Shown here piece after piece: positions 47,212-55,317 of a stretch of DNA of 64,000 nt (position 1 is its first letter; each line of letters starts with the position of its first letter). This DNA is from Paenibacillus shirakamiensis (GTDB taxonomy: Bacteria > Bacillota > Bacilli > Paenibacillales > Paenibacillaceae), in the NCBI RefSeq assembly GCF_017874255.1, contig NZ_JAGGLD010000002.1, positions 372,001 through 436,000 of the forward strand, written 5' to 3'. Below the pieces are notes generated by a model, which searched no databases, was not told the origin of the DNA, and saw only the letters and a program-made list of their open reading frames with translations. The position numbers and the translations under genes are program-made.

Positions 47212-47496
47212 TCATTCCCTAATTACTAACGCTTGCTTCCTTGCGTGTGCGTTGATCAAACTCACTAATCTATCCTTATAGATTGAAATACAGTGGGGAA
47301 TTTCTCTGTGATTATCAGGATAAATATTCTCAGGGAATATAAAGAAGTTATCACTGTCCATTTTTTTAATAATGTAATAGTTTGCCTCGAACTCACCGCT
47401 CCTAATATGGAATGAGGTTACGAAGTCATAAATAGATTCGTATAACTCTTGTGAAGAGATTTCGTCATCTAAGAACTTCTCGATAATATTTGACAA
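47212..47496 (-). CDS. Immunity-type protein, unknown
   Basis: A 94-residue acidic protein (MSNIIEKFLDDEISSQELYE). The TTG at 47496 follows GAGAGGAG by 8 nt and is preferred over the ATG at 47514, which overlaps that site. No family recognised. It sits in the orphan array. Confidence 0.6.
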   Translation of the reverse strand: MSNIIEKFLDDEISSQELYESIYDFVTSFHIRSGEFEANYYIIKKMDSDNFFIFPENIYPDNHREIPHCISIYKDRLVSLINAHARKQALVIRE

Positions 47497-47615
47497 ACTG
47501 AATTCTCCTCTCACGTTTGATTATGCCCCCATACTATTTCTTTCCTTGAAAATAGTTCAATACACTCAACTTCTTTGTTTTCTCCAGCCATGTCTAGCTG
47601 TTACTCTTTTACAAT

Positions 47616-47891
47616 TCAATCAAATTGAGAGGCTATTAGCAGAAACTGATCTCCCCATCCACTATTTATGTAGACATCCTGCAGAGAACTGGTAGGAGCA
47701 AACAATATCTTCAATTCAAAAATCACATGCTCATCATTTTCTGTTAATCTCTTAATAAAGTAATCTAACTCATACAATAAATCATCTGTCGTATTGTATT
47801 TTGACCATATCGTATCTGTTTCAGAACGATCAACCTTAGCTTTAATGATTCTTAGCAATTGAATTAGATTAGCATTTCGGAGGCTTAACAA
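47616..47891 (-). CDS. Immunity-type protein, unknown
   Basis: A 91-residue, mostly helical acidic protein (MLSLRNANLIQLLRIIKAKV at the front, SGWGDQFLLIASQ at the end). TTG start with GGAGAG 8 nt before. Family unknown; immunity role inferred from its place. Confidence 0.6.
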   Translation of the reverse strand: MLSLRNANLIQLLRIIKAKVDRSETDTIWSKYNTTDDLLYELDYFIKRLTENDEHVIFELKILFAPTSSLQDVYINSGWGDQFLLIASQFD

Positions 47892-47947
47892 AGTTCACAC
47901 TCTCCAGTTCATATATTCTAGTTTAGAATATTTGGCTAATTTATACA

Positions 47948-48565
47948 TTATGAAATAACCCAGTACCAGTGTTCATTTAATTTTTTTATAGTATGGTAAC
48001 TATCGAAAATCTCGAAGATATCGTTCACATGTGAATCATTTACATAAATAAAGCCATTAAAATCACTTAGAATTCCTCTGTAAGAATAAAAGAAAAAGCT
48101 TGTTTTTGCCTGATTCATGAAGATTTCGCCTCCATCTGACAGATGACTGTATTTTGGAGGAAGCAATAACAGGTCACTATTGAAACTCTTCTGTTCTAAC
48201 ACAATTTGCCCATTCCTAACCCCATGAATGAGTTCATTGCGATCAGACTCATACATTTTAAATTCAGTCCAAACTCCTAATTGGGTAGGTAGAAATGCAA
48301 CAAGTAAAAAAGTAATTACAAGGACCCATAGAGGGAGAACCTCTATCCATTTTCTTTTCATTGCAGCACGAACACTAGAAATTATAAGAATAACCATGGA
48401 CACTAGAATGATGAATATATCTATAAATATTAGTCCAAGTATAGTCAATTGATGTATGAAGAAAAAATCAAAAAGTGTAACCGTCATGGTAGCGATACAT
48501 ATAATTAGTGAAGAGATTATTAAATAATTTATCTTTCCTTTTCTAATAAGAGTCCCATAAGTCAC
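47948..48565 (-). CDS. Membrane protein, possible immunity
   Basis: A 205-residue protein with about three membrane helices in the first 100 residues (YLIISSLIICIATMTVTLF, LIFIDIFIILVSMVILII, LPLWVLVITFLLVAFL) and a C-terminal domain outside the membrane. Integral membrane immunity proteins guard against membrane-active toxins, which could be its task; this is inference. GTG start with a weak ribosome site. Confidence 0.55.
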   Translation of the reverse strand: MTYGTLIRKGKINYLIISSLIICIATMTVTLFDFFFIHQLTILGLIFIDIFIILVSMVILIISSVRAAMKRKWIEVLPLWVLVITFLLVAFLPTQLGVWTEFKMYESDRNELIHGVRNGQIVLEQKSFNSDLLLLPPKYSHLSDGGEIFMNQAKTSFFFYSYRGILSDFNGFIYVNDSHVNDIFEIFDSYHTIKKLNEHWYWVIS

Positions 48566-48690
48566 CTCTATCTAGGATGAAAGAGAGATTGCATCTCCTT
48601 CAATTATCTACATTTATAACAAACTCTTATTTCAGTCTACTGGAAATATTCAAACCAAACTTGTTCTAAAGGCCGCCTAATACTACAAGA

Positions 48691-49047
48691 TTACATGATA
48701 GGGGGCAAATCATTCTCACTTAATACAACAAAATTGCAAAATTGCTCAGAGTCCCGTTCTAATTCTTTCTGTATCACACTCAAAGCAAAATTCTTACACT
48801 CTAAAATTGAATTTCTCCATATTCGATTCTCACCTAGTAAAAGGCTAGCATCCATCGAGTTAATAGGCGACACAGGCATAATTCGATTATTTATTATATG
48901 AACAAAATCGATACCTGAAATGGCAAGATTGTTATCATAACATTTTTGAATAAATTCACTTGCAACTTGGATCGGGAGATACAGTTCACCTCCACTTTGA
49001 ATAATCATCACTGAAAAACCGTTTAAAATTTCATCTAAAGTCTCCAA
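48691..49047 (-). CDS. Immunity-type protein, unknown
   Basis: A 118-residue cytoplasmic protein with alpha/beta pattern (VMIIQSGGELYLPIQVASEF). Short length and acidic sequence fit the immunity array, but no family is named. TTG start after GGAGGGAGGAC. Confidence 0.6.
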   Translation of the reverse strand: METLDEILNGFSVMIIQSGGELYLPIQVASEFIQKCYDNNLAISGIDFVHIINNRIMPVSPINSMDASLLLGENRIWRNSILECKNFALSVIQKELERDSEQFCNFVVLSENDLPPIM

Positions 49048-49322
49048 TCTTAGTCCTCCCTCCGTTATTTATCCCAAGGTCCAATCCACCCTAAGCCATT
49101 TCTGTTGCAAATTTGTGAAATTGCGACTTAAAATATACCCATCTTTCTTATAGTTATGAATATCTCACACAATCTTTCTTTTTATAATTAAATTTTTCCA
49201 GATGCCTGAAAGCTCGATTTTTATTAAATTATTAGCTTACTCATTAAAACAAAATAGCCCCATTAGATTTATAAGAAGGCGACACATAACAGTGCTTTTA
49301 AAAATATTTAATCTTCTTTATA

Positions 49323-49622
49323 TTATTTTAGTTTGAATTCTAACCATACTAACCATTTTGGCGCAAAGCTTAAACTCGATGACCACCCATGATAACTATC
49401 AATATGAGGGTTATTTTTAAAATAAGTTTTGTTCTGTAGAACAGGATAAAGTGTCTCCGTTAAAGCTTCTTCACCCTTCCTTCTTTCATAATATATGTCA
49501 CAGGTTGTACACTTAAAGAACATAATGGATTTATCTAATGCAATTTGATATATATTCAACTCTTTTTTGCATGTAGGACAATATACACCGTATTTAACCC
49601 TTAACTGTGTAAGTACATTCAT
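49323..49622 (-). CDS. Zinc-ribbon immunity-type protein, paralogue 1
   Basis: A 99-residue protein with YCPTCKKELNIY and FFKCTTCDIYYERR, a four-Cys zinc ribbon. It is a paralogue of the genes at 52308-52607 and 55011-55316: the first CPxC lies about 15 residues from each start, and the ends share P-KWL-x-LE-FK-type helices. The last of these follows the RHS toxin directly, so all three look like immunity genes of one family. AGGTG is 6 nt before the ATG at 49622. Confidence 0.7.
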   Translation of the reverse strand: MNVLTQLRVKYGVYCPTCKKELNIYQIALDKSIMFFKCTTCDIYYERRKGEEALTETLYPVLQNKTYFKNNPHIDSYHGWSSSLSFAPKWLVWLEFKLK

Positions 49623-49812
49623 TTTAATCACCTACTTTACTCCAACTAAATTAAATCAAATGATTACTACGGGTAACACTCATTAACCAAAACATCCCGC
49701 CACTTTAGAAAGCTGACATAAGTTTTATAAATTCATTTAACTGGTTCTTAGATTCACCTTATTTATGGAAGTAAGATTCTACTATCCTCATATCTAACAT
49801 TTAACTAGTGAT

Positions 49813-50223
49813 TTATTTTCCTATTTTTTCAGTAACCTCTATTATCTTCAATAAATCATTACTCATGAAATCAATATTTATCTCACTACTTTGTATAAAA
49901 ATACTATACTCAACATCCTTTATAAATTCTGATATAAGAACAAATACTAATTTAGAAACTATTGACTTTTTTAAATTATTTAACATATTAATAAACGTAT
50001 TAAAATATAATGTGTTTAACTTATCAGGAACCTTAATCTTGAGCTCAGCTATAAAATCTTGAAAAACTCTTAATGGGTTATCTGTGTTACTAGAAAGTTT
50101 AGCTTGAGAATTGTCTTTATCAACTATAATCACGGTAAAAACCTTATCCATTCTTTGCCCATCATATTTTAGAAATATTTTAACATTATTTCCCTTGAAG
50201 TATTCTTGAAATTGTGGATACAT
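49813..50223 (-). CDS. Immunity candidate for the Fic-like tip
   Basis: A 136-residue protein (MYPQFQEYFKGNNVKIFLKY) with mixed alpha/beta pattern, very AT-rich. It begins 64 bp after the stop of the Fic/Doc-like fragment at 50287, so it may be its immunity gene. Family not recognised. Confidence 0.55.
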   Translation of the reverse strand: MYPQFQEYFKGNNVKIFLKYDGQRMDKVFTVIIVDKDNSQAKLSSNTDNPLRVFQDFIAELKIKVPDKLNTLYFNTFINMLNNLKKSIVSKLVFVLISEFIKDVEYSIFIQSSEINIDFMSNDLLKIIEVTEKIGK

Positions 50224-50286
50224 TTTTAATCACTCCATCCCCAAGTCATTTATCAAACTTTTTTTCTGTTTTTCACTTAAGGGACC

Positions 50287-50517
50287 TTATAAGTTAAAGT
50301 CTTTAAGCAAAATGTTTAAAGTGTCTAATGCCGTTCTTTTATTTCCATCGAAAGCATGATACGCGATACTTCTGATAATTGAAGCAATTTGCTCAAAAAT
50401 TAAATTTAGCTTTTCATATTCGGACAAAAAAATTTCCGCAGGAAGAGAGCGCTTCGAATTAAAGCTCATGTTTACATTTGCGACAGTAAGGCCTTTTTTA
50501 GTTTTGTCAGTGAATAA
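50287..50517 (-). pseudogene. Fic/Doc toxin-tip fragment
   Basis: The frame is open for 76 codons and reaches the motif HAFDGNKRTALDTLNIL, the Fic/Doc active-site loop (H-x-F-x-x-GN-K-R). The histidine, Asn and Lys-Arg are present, but only the C-terminal part of the domain remains and no ribosome site lies before the only ATG. It looks like a toxin tip without its shell, followed by a small gene that may be its antidote. Confidence 0.65.
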
Positions 50518-50810
50518 TTAGTGATACTTTCTACCTCTTAAGTCTTTCCTAGTCCATTTCACATTAATATTCACCTTAGTTTGACTTAATGGACACTAAT
50601 CTTTGTCAATTAGATTTTTAATCTAAGGAGGTACTTTAAGTTTTTTCAATAAAATCTAACCATGTTCAAATTTTGTTCGACAGGTTATTTTTAATACGAT
50701 CTAAAATCAGTATAGAACCGTACTCACACTTAAAATTCACTTAATTACTATAAGTGTATATTTCGGGTCAAATCACTCTCATATACGGCTTTGTAAAATT
50801 TAATTTAATT
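50518..50810. other. AT-rich gap within the orphan array
   Basis: About 290 bp with no gene. A hairpin-like AGATTTTTAATCT with AAGGAGG at 50610-50631 repeats a piece that also occurs at 54820-54840. Otherwise nothing supportable. Confidence 0.4.
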
Positions 50811-51125
50811 TTAAGTTTTAATGATTATAACATCCGCCGTCTTGTTCAGTTCCCATAGTACAAATTTATTTCCCTCAAAGAGAAGATTCTGATTCTGTGG
50901 AATCTCAGGAAATAAAAAATTCAAATAACATATCGACTCATATCGCTTATTGTTAGAAATCATTCTTATTACCACACTCCGACCAGCAGATTTATCTAAT
51001 ACCCCATCCACATAAAAATAGGCAATTGTATAATATTCCCCAATTGTTGAAGGGAATTTCTTTTTCCCACCCAGATCAGTAGGAACCCAATTAATTTGGG
51101 CTTTTACAAACTTATGTTTGATAAT
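50811..51125 (-). CDS. Immunity-type protein with probable ATT start
   Basis: The frame is open from the ATT at 51125, giving 104 residues: FVKAQINWVPTDLGGKKKF near the front, then IGEYYTIAYFYVDG. AAGGAGGGAG lies just before it at 5 nt. No ATG, GTG or TTG lies in the first 30 codons that would keep the conserved front. The first canonical start, GTG at 51011, would cut the beginning of the domain. So this is an ATT-start gene, or the original ATG was mutated. The family is unnamed. Confidence 0.6.
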   Translation of the reverse strand: MIKHKFVKAQINWVPTDLGGKKKFPSTIGEYYTIAYFYVDGVLDKSAGRSVVIRMISNNKRYESICYLNFLFPEIPQNQNLLFEGNKFVLWELNKTADVIIIKT

Positions 51126-51239
51126 TTACTCCCTCCTTCTCCAATTATGAATGTCCTCTTTAATGACAATGATATCCTTCAAATATACCCTTCTAATAAA
51201 AATTCTTACCTATGGAATTGATATTGTGAATTAATAAAA

Positions 51240-51270
51240 AACCACATGGGTTATTACACTCTCATGTGGC
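51240..51270 (-). terminator. Repeated terminator hairpin, copy 2
   Basis: CCACATG and CATGTGG form the stem; on the minus strand six Ts follow. Lies 10 bp after the stop of the frameshifted immunity gene. Confidence 0.85.
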
Positions 51271-51279
51271 GAAAACAAA

Positions 51280-51859
51280 TTATTTGACAAACTTTCCCCA
51301 GACATCAAACAACGATGACAAATCTTTGTTTGATCGCCCATCTGCATATGAAATACACAAATTATAAAGTATGGTTGGAGAATATAAATCTCCACATCTG
51401 AAACCAATAACTACAGGCTTGTTTAGATATACATATGATCTGGGTTTACTTAAAAAGCCCCAGCGAAGACTTGGGTAATATTTAAGAAACACTTCTGCAA
51501 AATATATCGAAGCATCTATCACCATTGTCATAGTTTCTACATCTAGCTCCCAATCTCTTACATCATCAAATATCGAACTTGGCAATGTTTTTTTTAAGTG
51601 CGTTCATTTCTTCCTGAGATGTTGGAACTGTTCTTATTCTTTCTTTTAACCACGTCCAGAGTAAATTCAACGATTGTGGCGTCATATCGAATCGTTCGAT
51701 ATTTCTGATACCAGAAGCTTCTATCGCCCCAAATAATATTTTGATTCTTGTAGGAATTTCTTTCATGAACCAATCAAAGTGCTCCTGAGCTTGTTTTTTA
51801 TTCATTTCCGAGTATTCAATATTTGATGGGGGAATCATCGTCGGATAGTGGTAAACCAC
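51280..51859 (-). pseudogene. Immunity gene with frameshift in an A8 tract
   Basis: Two frames join into one protein of about 190 residues. The front half (YHYPTMIPPSNIEYSEMNKK and on to EEMNALKK) runs into a stretch of eight As, after which the back half continues in a +1 frame as LPSSIFDDVRDWELDVETM and ends DVWGKFVK. With one A fewer the gene would be whole. GTG start at 51859 after AGGAGG. Two further partial copies lie at 45.4 and 46.7 kb. It could be a real null allele or a sequencing error. Confidence 0.75.
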
Positions 51860-52014
51860 CTGTAGCACCTCCTGCTATTTATGAATAACATATTTTATTC
51901 CACGCTGAGTTAGTATTGTAGGTAGCCTACTTTGGACTCATAACCCATACCATTAACAAGAACATCAATTACCCTTCGCCCCATTAAGTATTTGAAATAC
52001 TTATAACAACCTTT

Positions 52015-52140
52015 GCTAATTATTTCTGTTTTTTAAAATAATTTAAAAACTTTCTCCATCTCGTTTGATACATTTAGCTTGAAGGAATACCATACCAATT
52101 TTCTAGCCCTTCACTTTTAAGTTCATCAATAACTGTTTAA
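52015..52140 (-). repeat. Partial copy of the zinc-ribbon gene end
   Basis: About 125 bp are nearly identical to 52310-52432, the 3' end of the next gene. Only the end was copied; the front is missing. It shows recent local duplication. Confidence 0.85.
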
Positions 52141-52204
52141 AATAATTCTACATATTCTAATTTAGGCACTTAATAGGGGGTTATGCATTAATAGACATAA
52201 AAAA

Positions 52205-52234
52205 ACCACATAGAGTTGTTACACTCGCATGTGG
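52205..52234 (-). terminator. Repeated terminator hairpin, copy 3
   Basis: CCACAT and ATGTGG with the loop GTTGTTACACTCGC, followed by seven Ts on the minus strand. It follows the partial and full zinc-ribbon copies. Confidence 0.8.
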
Positions 52235-52307
52235 CTGTAAATGTTTTAATATTGTAGCTTAGACCGTTATGTGAGTATTCGTGAGGTCGTTACCCCTCAA
52301 ATACTAA

Positions 52308-52607
52308 TTATTTCTGTTTTTTAAAGTAATTTAAAAACTTTCTCCATCTCGTTTGATACATTTGGCTTGAAGGAATACCAGGCCAATTTTCTAGCCCTTT
52401 ACTTCTAAGATAATCAATAACCGTTTGATATGAACCTGCATCTTCCAATCTCCATTCATTATCTGGTTTAAAATAATACGTATAGCATTTAATATTGGGA
52501 CAGAAAAAATAATCTCCATCGGAAGTCAGTGCCTCAAAATAAAGTTCATATCCACATTTGGGACAGAAAAAAACCTTGTTAGTTTTTGGCAGTATATAAT
52601 TATTAAT
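52308..52607 (-). CDS. Zinc-ribbon immunity-type protein, paralogue 2
   Basis: A 99-residue zinc-ribbon protein with VFFCPKCGYELYF and FFCPNIKCYTYYF. The likely start is an ATT at 52607, 8 nt after GGGGGAG and 4 bp past the stop of the toxin fragment, which also matches the position of the paralogue starts. The in-frame TTG at 52637 is upstream of the ribosome site and inside the toxin. It should be the immunity gene of the broken RHS tip. Confidence 0.7.
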   Translation of the reverse strand: MNNYILPKTNKVFFCPKCGYELYFEALTSDGDYFFCPNIKCYTYYFKPDNEWRLEDAGSYQTVIDYLRSKGLENWPGIPSSQMYQTRWRKFLNYFKKQK

Positions 52608-52611
52608 ATTT

Positions 52612-54246
52612 TCAACTCCCCCACTTTTTGATTCCAAATATTTTTGCTACAATAGCCAATTGCCCTTGTGAAATATATTTCTCACCCATCCTTGAAGCAG
52701 TTCCTAAGCCTCTAAGAACATATTTACCAGTCGAAGGGTCCTTAAAAGTACAAAACCAAGTTCGCTACCTTCTAAAAAAGCTTTATGTCCATATACTCTT
52801 TCTGTTTCAGCTAAAAATTGTTTTGTTACCTTACCATTTTCAAATGCACCTAAAATAACATCTTTTTTTGCTATAGATTGCTCTAATAGCTTAACACTAG
52901 CAGAACTAGCAGAACTAGCAGAACTGGAAGAAAATAATCCCATTACATAACCCCATCCTTTGGATATTCCAGTTTTAACTTCGTTATATACTGCTGGTGC
53001 TTGTGTAACAGCCCCTGAAACAAATCCTGCACATTGGCTGTCGTACCAACAACCCAAAACTGCATCCGAGAGGCCAGTCTTATCACCGCTAAAATGAACT
53101 GATCCTTTAGGGTACCATTTCCCTTGTATAACATCATTGTATACAATATTTCTTCCAAAATTAACACTTACCGAATCTGCTAAATATTTAGAGGTTCCAA
53201 CATCAGCAAAAACTTCTCCTCTTGTGCCCCCATTGCACCCACCAGGATGTGAGTAATTACCTTTTTCATATGTACACCAGTTCCCCGTAGGATCAATATT
53301 ATTCAAAGGGGCATTCTCCACATACGTATACAGATTCTGACTCAGTGGATTAGACACATCCCCTTCATACGTATCCTTACTAATAAAACGTCCTGCAGAT
53401 GGATCATAATACCTCGCCCGTAGATAGTACAGTCCGGTCTCAGCATCCTGCAGTTCTCCGGCATATTTAAATGTATTTGGCACTTGCTCTTCCTGCTGCA
53501 AGATATTACCCCACTCATCGTACTGGTACTTGTTCACCACGGATTCATTCTCATCGATGATCTGCACAACATCTCCATGACCGTTATACATATAATAATA
53601 TTTCTTGTTCGAAGCCGCGTCTCGCTTTTCTAGCAATTGATCTGGTCCCCATACATAGTTAGCTACAGCTTGGTTCGTCGCATCGGCTTCGGAGATCACC
53701 TGTCCACTATTGTTATACGCATAACGAGTCTTGACGCTACCTGTGGATTTGTACAGTCGTAGCCCTTGCATTTCATATTCAAACTGCGTCGTCTGTTGAC
53801 CCTTAATTACAGTCTGGAGCTGATCCCAGGCATTGAAGGTATACGTCTTATCTGCCGATTCTTCTAGGTTGCTATCCCCCTTCAAAGTGGATCGGTTCCC
53901 CCGGACATCATAAGCGTAGACGACCGTTTGCACGTTTGACCTGAATCAGTCGGTTTAATTTGTCATACTGGTAGTTTGTCGTGCCTGCATTATCCGTGAT
54001 GCTTGTGATATTACCATTCGCATCATAGCCATATTGATAGTCCGATAACACCGTGCTTCCCTTGGTATTCGATACTTTGGTCTGACGGCCTATCCCATCA
54101 TAGTTCTTGGAAGTCTTGAGAATGCTTCCATCCCCAAGCTTCGGATAGGTGATACTGATCAGCTTTCCATCGGGCTCATACTGATAGAAGGCATTTGCTG
54201 TGTCTGCACTTGAAACTGTCGAAGCCCCCTTGGTCTGTACTTTAGA
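52612..54246 (-). pseudogene. Truncated, frameshifted RHS gene end with toxin tip
   Basis: The last part of an RHS shell, nearly identical to 55990-57017 of the intact gene, lacks everything in front of 54246. Two breaks are seen: one copy of the 8-bp ACCGTTTG is lost near 53930, and near 52750 the frame changes so that the true end is IVAKIFGIKKWGS. After the core (RYYDPSAGRFISKDTYEGD) comes a linker NWCTYEKGNYSHPGGC, an SSA repeat coded by a 9-bp triplicate (52897-52923), and an unknown toxin tip. This is a typical displaced RHS tip. Confidence 0.85.
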
Positions 54247-54248
54247 GA

Positions 54249-54352
54249 GTTAGGATACGTATCAAGGGGATGTATCTAATCCACTGTGCCAGAATTTATA
54301 TACTTATTTATGTCATGAACAATCCTTTAGATGGGTTACATGTCGCATAATT
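54249..54352 (+). pseudogene. Inverted scrap of an RHS core end
   Basis: On the plus strand, opposite to all neighbours, the sequence codes for DTYQGDVSNPLCQNLYTYL, the RHS core end, then shifts frame to MNNPLDGLHVA and a stop. It starts right where the truncated minus-strand RHS copy ends (54246). So the breakpoint joins two RHS scraps tail to tail by inversion. Confidence 0.75.
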
Positions 54353-54405
54353 CAGTCTCCCGCTTCATTCAGCACTGGAATAGGGAGGCTTTCATTCAAA
54401 AGAAA

Positions 54406-54436
54406 ACCACATGGAGTTGTTACACTCGCATGTGGG
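54406..54436 (-). terminator. Repeated terminator hairpin, copy 4
   Basis: CCACATG and CATGTGG with loop GAGTTGTTACACTCG, nearly identical to copy 3. Lies just after the CPCC gene end at 54455. Confidence 0.8.
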
Positions 54437-54454
54437 GAACCAAGAAAATTTAAA

Positions 54455-54697
54455 TCAATTGTTTTCAGGTAATTCTTCTTCAAGTGGTCCTCTTACCATA
54501 TGAATGAATTCTTTTTTGCATACTCCAAACTGTCTATAATTTTCTTTCGCTTGTGCTAATGAAATATGATTTGCACCTATATTTCTATCAGGATCTTGAT
54601 GCGCTACCCAATCATATTGCCAAAAACATACGTCACAAATATCATAATCACTATCTACTGTAAAATATCCGCAACATGGACATTCCAATCTTTTAAT
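54455..54697 (-). CDS. CPCC-type cysteine-rich immunity-like protein
   Basis: An 80-residue protein opening IKRLECPCCGYFTVDSDYDI and CDVCFWQYDWVAHQDPDRN, the pattern of the small CPCC family that occurs as immunity proteins with polymorphic toxins. Four cysteines should bind zinc. AGGAGG lies 8 nt before an ATT at 54697, which I take as the start; a GTG at 54706 sits only 1 nt from the ribosome site. Confidence 0.75.
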   Translation of the reverse strand: MKRLECPCCGYFTVDSDYDICDVCFWQYDWVAHQDPDRNIGANHISLAQAKENYRQFGVCKKEFIHMVRGPLEEELPENN

Positions 54698-54719
54698 TGC
54701 CCACACCTCCTAAACATCT

Positions 54720-54930
54720 TACACAATCTATCATATCTTACAATTTACTTTTACCTGATCGCTTGAAAGCTCAATCTTCATCAAAATATTAGCTTTGTCT
54801 CTAAAATAAAATAACCTCCTTAGATTTTTAATCTAAGAAGGCAATACATAACAGTGCTTTTTAAGAATATTTAATCTTCTTCATTTTTGTAGTTTATTTT
54901 CTATCCATACTAACCATCTTCAGTTTAATC
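54720..54930 (-). repeat. Duplicate of 49165-49370
   Basis: About 200 bp match the stretch from 49165 to 49370, including ACACAATCT, CTTGAAAGCTC, ACATAACAGTGCTTTTAA and CTAACCAT. In the other copy it covers the end of zinc-ribbon paralogue 1, so here it is a scrap of that gene's end. A second sign of cassette duplication. Confidence 0.75.
54803..54841 (-). terminator. Putative terminator of the second toxin operon
   Basis: CCTTAGATT pairs with AATCTAAG around a short T loop; on the minus strand TTATTTTATTTT follows. It lies between zinc-ribbon paralogue 3 and the CPCC gene. Confidence 0.65.
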
Positions 54931-55010
54931 CCCCTATTTAATAAATCTTGGGCTAATAGAAAAATATACTAAATTATCCATTTATAATTACAAGAATACT
55001 CTTACTTAGA

Positions 55011-55316
55011 TTACTGAAACTTTTTTTTTGATAACCTGTTCAATAATTTTAACCACTTTGGACCTAATGCTTCACTTGATCGAATTCCTTCGTAATACTG
55101 TTGATCCTCAATATTTTTTAATTGTTCATTTAGAACTTCCCCATAATCAGTAGGTATTAAAATATTCGAGGTACTGGATTTAATGTAATATTTATTACAC
55201 ACTATACATTTAAATATCAATGAGTCATCTGATCTATACGCATACACATTTAACTCAGATCTACATATAGGGCAGTAAACAGCATATTTACGTCGTAAAA
55301 AATTTAATAAATCCAC
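55011..55316 (-). CDS. Zinc-ribbon immunity-type protein, paralogue 3
   Basis: A 101-residue protein with VYCPICRSELNVYAY and FKCIVCNKYYIKS. It starts (GTG) one base after the stop of the RHS toxin and GGAG lies inside the toxin's end, so it is translated with it. This position is that of cognate immunity genes. How a zinc ribbon would neutralise the toxin is not known. Confidence 0.75.
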   Translation of the reverse strand: MDLLNFLRRKYAVYCPICRSELNVYAYRSDDSLIFKCIVCNKYYIKSSTSNILIPTDYGEVLNEQLKNIEDQQYYEGIRSSEALGPKWLKLLNRLSKKKFQ

Positions 55317-55317
55317 C

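Noticed and set aside
51566..51600. Programmed -1 frameshifting at the A AAA AAC heptamer
   Set aside because: A -1 slip leads to a frame that does not continue the protein; the needed shift is +1, so a mutation, sequencing error or slippage on the A tract is more likely.
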